5,214 nt of DNA from Bacteroidota bacterium (GTDB lineage Bacteria; Bacteroidota; Bacteroidia; M30B66). Below the pieces are notes generated by a model that was not told the origin of the DNA, ran no database searches, and was given only the letters and a program-made list of their open reading frames with translations. Every line of letters begins with the position of its first letter. Position 1 is the stretch's first letter. Positions 1 through 4,985 of the stretch are shown piece after piece. Location of the stretch: the NCBI GenBank assembly GCA_020438185.1, contig JAGQVC010000151.1, forward strand, positions 1-5,214, in the 5' to 3' direction. Position numbers and translations under genes: made by a program.

Positions 1-194
1 CTCCTTTTATTACGATTTAGTAAGAATATAACTATCCCGAGGTTCCAGCCATAAAGGCTTCCACTCGGGATGAATCATTTCTAAGCTTTCGCTTCGCTCC
101 TTTTATTACGATTTAGTAAGAATATAACTATCCCGAGGTTCCAGCCATAAAGGCTTCCACTCGGGATGAATCAGTTCTAAGCTTTCGCTTCGCT
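1..194. repeat. Two tandem copies of a 96-bp repeat with internal hairpin
   Basis: Copy 1 is 1-96 and copy 2 is 97-192, with two further matching bases. They differ at one base (T at 78, G at 174), so the duplication is recent or kept uniform. Each copy has an 8-bp stem, atcccgag (34-41 and 130-137) against ctcgggat (64-71 and 160-167). Inside it is a smaller agcc/ggct stem (47-50/56-59 in copy 1). The period is 32 codons, so a minus-strand frame stays in phase and ends at two successive TAA codons in each copy. I regard it as non-coding, but it could be the duplicated 3' end of a minus-strand gene. The array may continue left of the window. Confidence 0.9.
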
Positions 195-212
195 TAAGCA
201 AGAACTGATTCA
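167..212 (+). terminator. Hairpin with 12-bp stem, possible terminator
   Basis: tgaatcagttct (167-178) is perfectly complementary to agaactgattca (201-212). A second short aagc/gctt stem lies inside (179-182/192-195). The stem is followed by a T- and C-rich stretch rather than a clean T run. It straddles the end of repeat copy 2, so the right arm is unique flanking sequence. It could end transcription entering from the left or insulate the following glycosyltransferase gene. The structure is plain; the function is inferred. Confidence 0.4.
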
Positions 213-255
213 CTTTCTACTTTTACCTTTCCCCTTTTACCTTTCTACTTTCCCC
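213..255. repeat. Polypyrimidine low-complexity tract, imperfect 22-bp duplication
   Basis: The + strand is nearly all C and T with isolated A residues, built from short words such as ctttctac, ttttacc and tttcccc. Positions 213-234 and 235-255 look like two rearranged versions of one 21-22 bp unit. Such tracts are frequent between genes in Bacteroidota. It ends about 35 bp before the glycosyltransferase start. Nothing gene-like is visible in it. Confidence 0.6.
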
Positions 256-291
256 TAAATTTACCCCATTAAAAACCCAAATAAATACAAG

Positions 292-1365
292 GTGCTTGTT
301 TCTCCGCTCGACTGGGGGATGGGCCACGCTACGCGTTGTATTCCGGTTATTCAAGCTTGTCTGGACGCCGGGGCCGAAGTTATTGTTTGCGGCAGCAACA
401 CGGTTGTTAAACGAATTCAGATTGACTTTCCGGACTTAAAATATTTTTCAGAGGAATTATACATTCCTGCTTATAGCAAGGCGCTTCCTGCGTGGATAAA
501 AATCCTCCTGCAGCTTCCGTTATTACTGAAATCAGAACGGAGTTCGTATGCGCGCATACAAGCATTGGTAAAAAACGAGGAAATAAATATTATCATTTCC
601 GATAACCGCTATTTCGTACATGCCAATTCCTGTGTAAATGTGTTGGTTAGTCACCAGCTAAATCCTCGCTTACCCGGAATTTTGAAATTCCTTCAACCTG
701 TGTTGCGAAACCGCATTGCCGGACTTTGCAGCCAATTTCAATATGTGTGGGTTCCTGATTTAAACGACAAAAGAGCTTTAAGCGGGGCATTATCGGTTAA
801 CAAATTGTTGGATAATAGAATCAGGTTCTGCGGTGTTTTGAGTCGCTTCAAACCTGCGAAATTGGATGAAGTTCAGGGTGAATACGACCTGCTGATTTTA
901 TCTGGACCGCAACCCCAACCCATGGTATTATTTGAAAAGATTGCAGCTTTGTATGCTGACTCACCTCGAACGCTTCAGGTAATCAGCGCTATGGCAATGC
1001 CCGTTTTGCCTCATGTAAAGACACATGTTTTGCCCGATAACAAAACGTTTGAAGCACTTGTTTTGAAAGCCCGGAACATCATTTGCCGGCCTGGTTATAC
1101 CACCTTAATGGATTTGGTAAATCTGAACAGAACGGCTTTGTTAATCCCAACACCAGGACAAACAGAACAGGAATACCTGGCAAAACACCTCTTAAGCAGA
1201 GGCTTTACCTGCCTCAGTCAATCCCGGATACCTGCAACCGGAAACCATACTAAAATGCCTTTCCCGCATAATGTAAGCGCGCATACCAAAAGGGAAGAAA
1301 ATGCAGAATTAAAAGAAGTTATGGTTGAGATATTTAATCAAATCGAATCACCCTTGCCGGCCTGA
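292..1365 (+). CDS. GT-B fold glycosyltransferase (MurG/GT28-like)
   Basis: A probable cytoplasmic or membrane-associated glycosyltransferase of 357 residues; donor and acceptor cannot be told from sequence. The N-terminal half opens with a Rossmann strand followed by the glycine loop GMGHATR (9-15), the usual first motif of MurG-like GT-B enzymes. The C-terminal half has RPGYTT (266-271), then a strand into IPTPGQTEQEY (285-295), matching the nucleotide-sugar site where a conserved Gln/Glu pair contacts the donor. No signal peptide or transmembrane segment is evident. The start is uncertain. GTG at 292 is the only ordinary start codon near the conserved region, but it begins inside the first beta strand. 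The frame is open back to 259, so ATT at 268 would add eight residues. The upstream bases are A-rich, as is common for Bacteroidota starts. The last 32 bp overlap the convergent permease gene. A polysaccharide or glycolipid role is inference. Confidence 0.82.
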   Translation: MLVSPLDWGMGHATRCIPVIQACLDAGAEVIVCGSNTVVKRIQIDFPDLKYFSEELYIPAYSKALPAWIKILLQLPLLLKSERSSYARIQALVKNEEINIIISDNRYFVHANSCVNVLVSHQLNPRLPGILKFLQPVLRNRIAGLCSQFQYVWVPDLNDKRALSGALSVNKLLDNRIRFCGVLSRFKPAKLDEVQGEYDLLILSGPQPQPMVLFEKIAALYADSPRTLQVISAMAMPVLPHVKTHVLPDNKTFEALVLKARNIICRPGYTTLMDLVNLNRTALLIPTPGQTEQEYLAKHLLSRGFTCLSQSRIPATGNHTKMPFPHNVSAHTKREENAELKEVMVEIFNQIESPLPA

Positions 1366-2563
1366 TGCGTGTGATAATTAATGCGGGCAGCAATAAAATA
1401 CTTAAACAAACCACAAAACTAAAGGCGTTTAAGGCAAGTATATGCCACAATTCCAGATGCACGGGAACAACTGATAAATAATAGGTTTCCTGATTCAATG
1501 TTACCAGTCCGCTGGCATCCTGCAACAGGCAAAAGCCAATTCCCAGAATGTTGCCGGCCAGCAGGCCGACGCCAATAATTCGCGCCGCCTGTCTCAAAAA
1601 TACATTCATAACAAGTCGGTTGGTTGCGCCCATTGTTTTTAATAATCCAATGGTTCGGGTACGCTCCAGAATCATGATCAGCAAGGAAGTAATCATATTA
1701 ATAACCGAAACAACCAGCATTAACGTGATGATGATATACACGTTGGTATCCATCAATTCAAGCCACCCAAAAATCTGTGGGTATCTTCTGGTAATGCTAT
1801 CTGCTGTTAAATCGGCAGGAACCATTCTGTAAATTGTCGCTTCCAGTTCATCCAGCCGGCTAAAATCTTTCAGGTTCACCTCAAGCGCGCCGGCTTGATT
1901 TCCTTCCCAGCGATTGAGCTTTTGCACAACCCGTAAATCGCCGAAAATAAACCGCTTGTCGAATTCCTGTTCACCAAGTCCGGTATTGTAAATACCTGCT
2001 ATACTAAACTTTCTCGCCTTCGGCGGATCCTGAACAAAGTACATCACAAAACTGCTGTCCACATCCAGATTCAGCAAACGGGCATGTGTCGAAGAAATCA
2101 ACACCTCTTTTGAGGCCTCATCAGCCCGAAGGGCAGGAAGCCGGCCGCGCACAAGATTACGGATTAGAAAAGTGCTGTCGTATTGCAGCGAAAGGCCTTT
2201 GTAAACTACACCTTCGATGGCATCGCCCGACTTAATAATTCCGGGTTTGGAAGCCACTGCCTCAACCGCTTCAACTTCAGGCAAATCCCGCACTTCGCCC
2301 ACATAAAAGGCGTTTATGTCAATAGGCTCCGATTCAAGTGAGTGATTATCATCGTTTTTGCTGATTTGAATATGCGCACCGAAACCGATAACTTTCGCCC
2401 TTATTTCCTGCTGAAAGCCCGTAACAATGGCAACCGACACAATCATAACCGCAATTCCAATGGCAATTCCTCCGGTTGCAATTCGCACAATGGGCGTTGA
2501 AAACCGCGGCGATTCCTTGCCGGAATGCATCAATCGTTTAGCTATAAAGCCGGAAGTGCTCAA
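1334..2563 (-). CDS. LolC/LolE-type ABC transporter permease (FtsX/MacB fold)
   Basis: An inner-membrane permease, 409 residues from the chosen start. One transmembrane helix (about 25-48) precedes a large periplasmic domain (about 50-273). Three helices follow (about 274-298, 326-347, 375-398), giving the 1+3 topology of LolC, LolE and MacB. After TM2 comes ERTRTIGLLKTMGAT (about 299-313), the cytoplasmic coupling segment that contacts the ATPase, and the protein ends with a basic PARVIRFD tail. Family members move lipoproteins to the outer membrane or export substrates with a separate LolD-like ATPase, which is not encoded here. The frame stays open to 2791, but that part lies antisense to the NamZ signal peptide and does not look like protein. 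The conserved FIAKRL motif is at residues 6-11, so TTG at 2563 is preferred. ATG at 2530 would remove the motif; ATA at 2575 would add four residues. Bacteroidota often carry one such permease instead of a LolC/LolE pair. Confidence 0.85.
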   Translation of the reverse strand: MSTSGFIAKRLMHSGKESPRFSTPIVRIATGGIAIGIAVMIVSVAIVTGFQQEIRAKVIGFGAHIQISKNDDNHSLESEPIDINAFYVGEVRDLPEVEAVEAVASKPGIIKSGDAIEGVVYKGLSLQYDSTFLIRNLVRGRLPALRADEASKEVLISSTHARLLNLDVDSSFVMYFVQDPPKARKFSIAGIYNTGLGEQEFDKRFIFGDLRVVQKLNRWEGNQAGALEVNLKDFSRLDELEATIYRMVPADLTADSITRRYPQIFGWLELMDTNVYIIITLMLVVSVINMITSLLIMILERTRTIGLLKTMGATNRLVMNVFLRQAARIIGVGLLAGNILGIGFCLLQDASGLVTLNQETYYLSVVPVHLELWHILALNAFSFVVCLSILLLPALIITRIRPARVIRFD

Positions 2564-2573
2564 TTCGTTTACT

Positions 2574-3815
2574 ATGAAAAAGCCTGGATTATTGGCGCCA
2601 CAATTTAGGAAATTACATCGCCTGCTTGTGGTTTTACTGATTTTGCCCTGCTTAATTCCGCGTGCTGCCGCACAGATATTAAGCCGCGTTGAAGTCGTAC
2701 TGAAAACTGACGCAGACGTAAAAACCGGTGCCGAACGTACCGAAGCCTGGTTCCCTTTGCTTAAAAACAAAAGGGTTGCATTGGTTGCCAATCATACATC
2801 TTTAATTGGGAAAACACACTTAGCCGATTCAATGATCAGCATGAAAATTAATCTGGTAAAGGTATTTGCTCCCGAACATGGTTTCCGCGGAAGCGCTGAT
2901 GCAGGTGAACACGTTAGTAATGGTAAGGACAGCCGCACAGGCCTGCCGCTCATTTCCCTTTACGGAAACAATAAAAAACCGGGCGCAGAACAATTGGCAG
3001 ATGTAGATGTACTTGTATTTGACATTCAGGATGTTGGAGCGCGGTTTTACACCTATATATCTACCATGTCGTACGTAATGGAGGCTTGCGCCGAACAAGG
3101 GAAAGAAGTAATTATTCTCGATCGGCCTAATCCAAACGGTCATTACGTTGACGGACCTGTGCTCGATCCTAAATTCAGTTCGTTTGTTGGTTTGCATCCG
3201 GTGCCGGTTGTGCATGGCATGACGGTAGGCGAGTATGCTCAAATGGTTAATGGCGAAGGCTGGTTAAAAGGGGGTATAAAATGCAAGCTGAATGTGATTA
3301 CCTGCGAAGGCTGGAACCATCGCAATTATTATCAGGTTGACGTGGCGCCATCACCCAATTTGCGTACGATGAACGCCATTTATCTCTATCCATCGCTTTG
3401 CTTTTTCGAAGGAACCAAAGTGAGTGTTGGCCGCGGTACAGAGGCTCCTTTCGAAATGATTGGATATCCGGGTTGTAGTATCGGCTCCTACAGTTTTACT
3501 CCGGCCTCCGGGCCGGGAAGCAAGTCGCCCATGTACGAAGGCAAGGTTTGCACAGGCTTTAATCTCAGACCTTTCGGCGAAAACTTTGTCCGCGACACCG
3601 GACGTTTGTATTTGTTCTGGCTGGTTTCTCTGATTGAACAGGAAAAGTACAATCCTGCATTTTTCAACGATTTTTTCGATAAGCTTGCTGGAACCGATCA
3701 ATTACGCAAGCAATTGCTGGAAAAGAAAACCGAAGACGAAATCCGCGCCTTATGGCAGCCTGATCTGGAGAAATTCAGAGCCATTCGTAAAAAATACCTT
3801 CTTTATCCCGATTGA
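2574..3815 (+). CDS. namZ: Secreted exo-beta-N-acetylmuramidase, NamZ family (DUF1343, GH171)
   Basis: A 413-residue exported protein of the DUF1343 family, whose characterised members (Bacillus subtilis NamZ/YbbC and a Tannerella forsythia homologue) release terminal N-acetylmuramic acid from peptidoglycan fragments. A basic N-terminus and hydrophobic core (17-29) end in AAA-Q, so signal peptidase I probably cuts after residue 33. The Cys at 26 lacks a lipobox. Family motifs run in order: APEHG (99-103; its Glu is a plausible catalytic acid), DIQDVGARFYTY (150-161), LDRPNPNG (182-189), APSPN (258-262) and SVGRGTEAPFE (284-294), with the usual C-terminal KKYLLYP ending. The length is normal and no key motif is missing. 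The frame is open back to 2427, but ATG 2574 gives the signal peptide directly; the extension is antisense to the permease. Only 10 bp separate this start from the permease start. The stop codon overlaps the csaA start. A role in cell-wall recycling is inferred from the family. Confidence 0.92.
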   Translation: MKKPGLLAPQFRKLHRLLVVLLILPCLIPRAAAQILSRVEVVLKTDADVKTGAERTEAWFPLLKNKRVALVANHTSLIGKTHLADSMISMKINLVKVFAPEHGFRGSADAGEHVSNGKDSRTGLPLISLYGNNKKPGAEQLADVDVLVFDIQDVGARFYTYISTMSYVMEACAEQGKEVIILDRPNPNGHYVDGPVLDPKFSSFVGLHPVPVVHGMTVGEYAQMVNGEGWLKGGIKCKLNVITCEGWNHRNYYQVDVAPSPNLRTMNAIYLYPSLCFFEGTKVSVGRGTEAPFEMIGYPGCSIGSYSFTPASGPGSKSPMYEGKVCTGFNLRPFGENFVRDTGRLYLFWLVSLIEQEKYNPAFFNDFFDKLAGTDQLRKQLLEKKTEDEIRALWQPDLEKFRAIRKKYLLYPD

Positions 3816-4153
3816 TGAAGCCTGAAAGCAGCATAGAAGTTTTGCAACAACTCGATATTCGGGTGGGTGAAATTATTCGTGCCGAAGCATTTCCCGAAGC
3901 GCGCAAACCGGCTATTAAATTATGGATTCAGTTTGGCGATATTGGCATTCGGCAAAGCAGCGCTCAAATTACGTTGCGTTATAATCCGCAGTCGCTTATA
4001 GGTAAACAGGTAATTGCAGTGGTTAATTTTCCTGTCCGCCGTGTGGCGGGATTTAAATCGGAATGTTTAGTTTTGGGCGCAAGCAACCACAATGGCGATG
4101 TAATTCTGCTTCAACCCGATACGTATGTTGAACCGGGTTGGGAAATTGCCTGA
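3815..4153 (+). CDS. csaA: CsaA, export-associated chaperone with tRNA-binding (OB) fold
   Basis: A 112-residue cytoplasmic protein, about the length of Bacillus subtilis CsaA and very similar along its whole length. Landmarks are LDIRVGEI (13-20), the FPEAR segment (26-30), SSAQIT (48-53) and the long conserved stretch from QVIAVVNFP to GFKSE (65-83). LLQPD near the C-terminus completes the EMAP/tRNA-binding OB fold. In Bacillus, CsaA forms a dimer, binds unfolded preproteins and has been linked to SecA-dependent export. ATG 3815 shares its A with the namZ TGA stop (TGATG), which suggests translational coupling. A TTG one codon upstream (3812) is less likely. The MarR gene begins 11 bp after its stop. 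Its position just behind a secreted enzyme fits an export role, but a dedicated partnership is not shown. Confidence 0.93.
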   Translation: MKPESSIEVLQQLDIRVGEIIRAEAFPEARKPAIKLWIQFGDIGIRQSSAQITLRYNPQSLIGKQVIAVVNFPVRRVAGFKSECLVLGASNHNGDVILLQPDTYVEPGWEIA

Positions 4154-4164
4154 AAACCGAAAAC

Positions 4165-4632
4165 ATGAAGAAACGTCTGAAACCTGAATTTGAACTCGCA
4201 TTCGAAGATGCTGCCCAGTCAACCGGATTTTTATTCTGGCAACTCAACAATATGTGGCAACGCAAATTCAGGGAAGAGTTCGAAAAACTGGGGCTCACTC
4301 ACGTTCAGTTTTTACTGCTCAATTCTCTCGCAGCGATTCATAAAATGGAGGACAAACCCGTGACTCAGGCGGCTTTAGCCGATCATTCGGGTTGCGACAA
4401 GATGATGGTTTCTAAGGTTATCCGCGCGCTTGAGGATAAAAAATTAATCATGCGCAAAAACCACCATGCCGATTCGCGCTCGGTAACCATCTTACTCAGC
4501 ACCAAAGGCATGGAATTGCTAAAAGAAGCTACCACACTTTTTTCTGTAATGGAATCCGAATTTTTCAAACCACTCAAAGGCAAAGAAAAAGACGTTGAGA
4601 AACGGATAAGGAAAATGCTAAAGAAAAAATGA
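4165..4632 (+). CDS. MarR-family winged-helix transcriptional regulator
   Basis: A 155-residue protein, typical of MarR dimers. Alpha-helical N-terminal (about 9-42) and C-terminal (about 113-150) segments should form the dimer interface. The DNA-binding part begins at LGLTHVQFLLL (42-52). The helix-turn-helix spans about 66-95, with recognition helix around DKMMVSKVIRALE (78-90), and the beta wing is at 96-115. The wing carries ADSR (102-105), matching the Asp-x-Arg pattern of the family, and ends in the LSTKG segment. ATG 4165 is chosen over an upstream TTG at 4138 inside csaA because it has A-rich upstream bases and gives the normal family N-terminus. It is probably co-transcribed with namZ and csaA. 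The ligand and target promoters are unknown; I found no obvious palindromic operator near the cluster. The C-terminus is strongly basic. Confidence 0.9.
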   Translation: MKKRLKPEFELAFEDAAQSTGFLFWQLNNMWQRKFREEFEKLGLTHVQFLLLNSLAAIHKMEDKPVTQAALADHSGCDKMMVSKVIRALEDKKLIMRKNHHADSRSVTILLSTKGMELLKEATTLFSVMESEFFKPLKGKEKDVEKRIRKMLKKK

Positions 4633-4636
4633 TGAT

Positions 4637-4668
4637 GTGCTTATGATATAATGTGTTAATGTGCTAAT
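4637..4668. repeat. Octamer array A (inverted orientation, four units)
   Basis: Four contiguous 8-bp units, gtgcttat, gatataat, gtgttaat and gtgctaat, are the reverse complement of the consensus AT[C/T]A[A/G]CAC. The second unit is degenerate. The array begins five bases after the MarR stop. Positions 4651-4663 are perfectly complementary to 4724-4736 in array B, so the two could fold together in RNA with a loop of about 60 bases. Confidence 0.7.
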
Positions 4669-4702
4669 TAAAATTAGTCCATCACATTTTCATGTTAAAA
4701 AT

Positions 4703-4734
4703 ATCAGCAAATCAGCAAATCAACACATTAACAC
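4703..4734. repeat. Octamer array B (direct orientation, four units)
   Basis: Four contiguous 8-bp units: atcagcaa, atcagcaa, atcaacac, attaacac. A decayed fifth unit, atcaattc, follows at 4735-4742. They share a strict 8-bp period and one consensus with the arrays on both sides. Confidence 0.75.
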
Positions 4735-4736
4735 AT

Positions 4737-4765
4737 CAATTCAGTTTTTTCTTTGAAAAAAATTG
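4737..4765 (+). terminator. AT-rich hairpin, weak terminator candidate
   Basis: Six T residues (4745-4750) pair with six A residues (4756-4761) around the loop ctttg. The outer caat (4737-4740) can pair with attg (4762-4765), leaving four bases bulged on the left. The stem has almost no G or C and only a short T stretch follows. It could terminate the namZ-csaA-MarR transcript, but this is weak. A smaller hairpin at 4664-4677 (ctaat/attag) is no better. Confidence 0.2.
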
Positions 4766-4776
4766 CGTTTTATAGC

Positions 4777-4808
4777 ATCAGCACATCAACACATCAGCAC
4801 ATTAACTA
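4777..4808. repeat. Octamer array C (direct orientation, four units)
   Basis: Units atcagcac, atcaacac, atcagcac and attaacta keep the same 8-bp period as array B; the last unit decays into the candidate promoter. Positions 4796-4806 are complementary to 4655-4665 of array A, so A can pair with either B or C. Confidence 0.75.
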
Positions 4809-4815
4809 CCTTTAC
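4807..4815 (+). promoter_or_regulatory. Candidate Bacteroidota-type -7 element (TAnnTTTG-like)
   Basis: tacctttac differs from the Bacteroidota -7 consensus TAnnTTTG at one base (A for G). It lies about ten bases before the conserved riboswitch core, so transcription would begin around 4819-4823, a sensible 5' end for the aptamer. No clear TTG-type -33 element is visible upstream, where octamer array C sits, so the call is tentative. Confidence 0.35.
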
Positions 4816-4820
4816 CCCGT

Positions 4821-4925
4821 CTTCAAGGGGTGCCTCATTTTGGGGCTGAGATAATACCCTTTCCCGGATTTATTTCGGGACGAACCTGATCCGGGTAATA
4901 CCGGCGTAGGGAGGAAAGGTTTGAA
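4821..4925 (+). ncRNA. TPP riboswitch (THI box)
   Basis: A thiamin-pyrophosphate-binding aptamer in the leader of the TonB-dependent receptor. Conserved elements are in order: AGGGGTGCC (4826-4834), CTGAGA (4846-4851), ACCCTTT (4856-4862), GAACCTGAT (4882-4890), then GGGTAATACC and GCGTAGGGA through 4912. Helices can be read directly: ggggt (4827-4831) with accct (4856-4860), gcctc (4832-4836) with ggggc (4842-4846), and ccgg (4891-4894) with ccgg (4901-4904). An optional arm tcccg/cggga (4862-4866/4876-4880) is also present. The closing P1 helix is imperfect; ttcaa (4822-4826) with ttgaa (4921-4925) is one possibility. TPP binding normally represses the downstream gene. The 60-base spacer to the receptor ATG would hold the expression platform. 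Confidence 0.95.
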
Positions 4926-4943
4926 ACCGTGTCGGATTGCCGG

Positions 4944-4950
4944 CCCCTTG
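4944..4950 (+). promoter_or_regulatory. Possible riboswitch switching strand (expression platform)
   Basis: ccccttg is perfectly complementary to caagggg (4824-4830), which in the aptamer fold supplies part of P1 and the 5' side of P2. The two pairings exclude each other, so this segment could open the aptamer when TPP is absent. The complementarity is seen; the switching role is inferred. Confidence 0.35.
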
Positions 4951-4956
4951 CACTCC

Positions 4957-4977
4957 GTTGTGTTTAATAAATACAAC
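4957..4977 (+). promoter_or_regulatory. 9-bp hairpin just upstream of the receptor start
   Basis: gttgtgttt (4957-4965) pairs with aaatacaac (4969-4977) around a three-base loop, including one G-T wobble. It ends eight bases before the chosen ATG (4986), so it covers the ribosome landing zone. It could contribute to translational control downstream of the TPP aptamer. There is no T run after it, so it is not a terminator. Confidence 0.4.
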
Positions 4978-4985
4978 ATGCAGAG

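Noticed and set aside
1..212. Insertion sequence end or integron-type attachment site
   Set aside because: No transposase or integrase, no terminal inverted repeats bounding an element, and no target duplication; a tandem palindromic repeat explains it better.
106..213. 35-codon minus-strand frame (GTG start) in repeat copy 2
   Set aside because: Short, inside a hairpin-forming repeat, with no start context; kept only as an observation about the repeat phase.
1548..1832. Plus-strand open frame of 94 codons
   Set aside because: Antisense to permease helices 2 and 3; its hydrophobic pattern is a shadow of the real gene.
2427..2573. N-terminal 49-residue extension of NamZ
   Set aside because: It is antisense to the first transmembrane helix of the permease and would bury the clear signal peptide that starts at ATG 2574.
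2564..2791. N-terminal 76-residue extension of the minus-strand permease
   Set aside because: It is antisense to the NamZ signal peptide and first codons, is Ser/Thr/Arg-rich without family resemblance, and lies before the conserved FIAKRL start region.
2829..3242. Minus-strand open frame of 137 codons
   Set aside because: Fully antisense to the conserved NamZ core; its composition shows no domain.
3351..3701. Minus-strand open frame of 116 codons
   Set aside because: Antisense to the NamZ C-terminal half and without recognisable motifs.
4053..4298. Minus-strand open frame of 81 codons
   Set aside because: Covers the csaA-MarR junction antisense, where both real genes are well supported.
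4637..4808. CRISPR array
   Set aside because: Units are 8 bp, contiguous and degenerate, with no unique spacers of constant length and no cas genes nearby.
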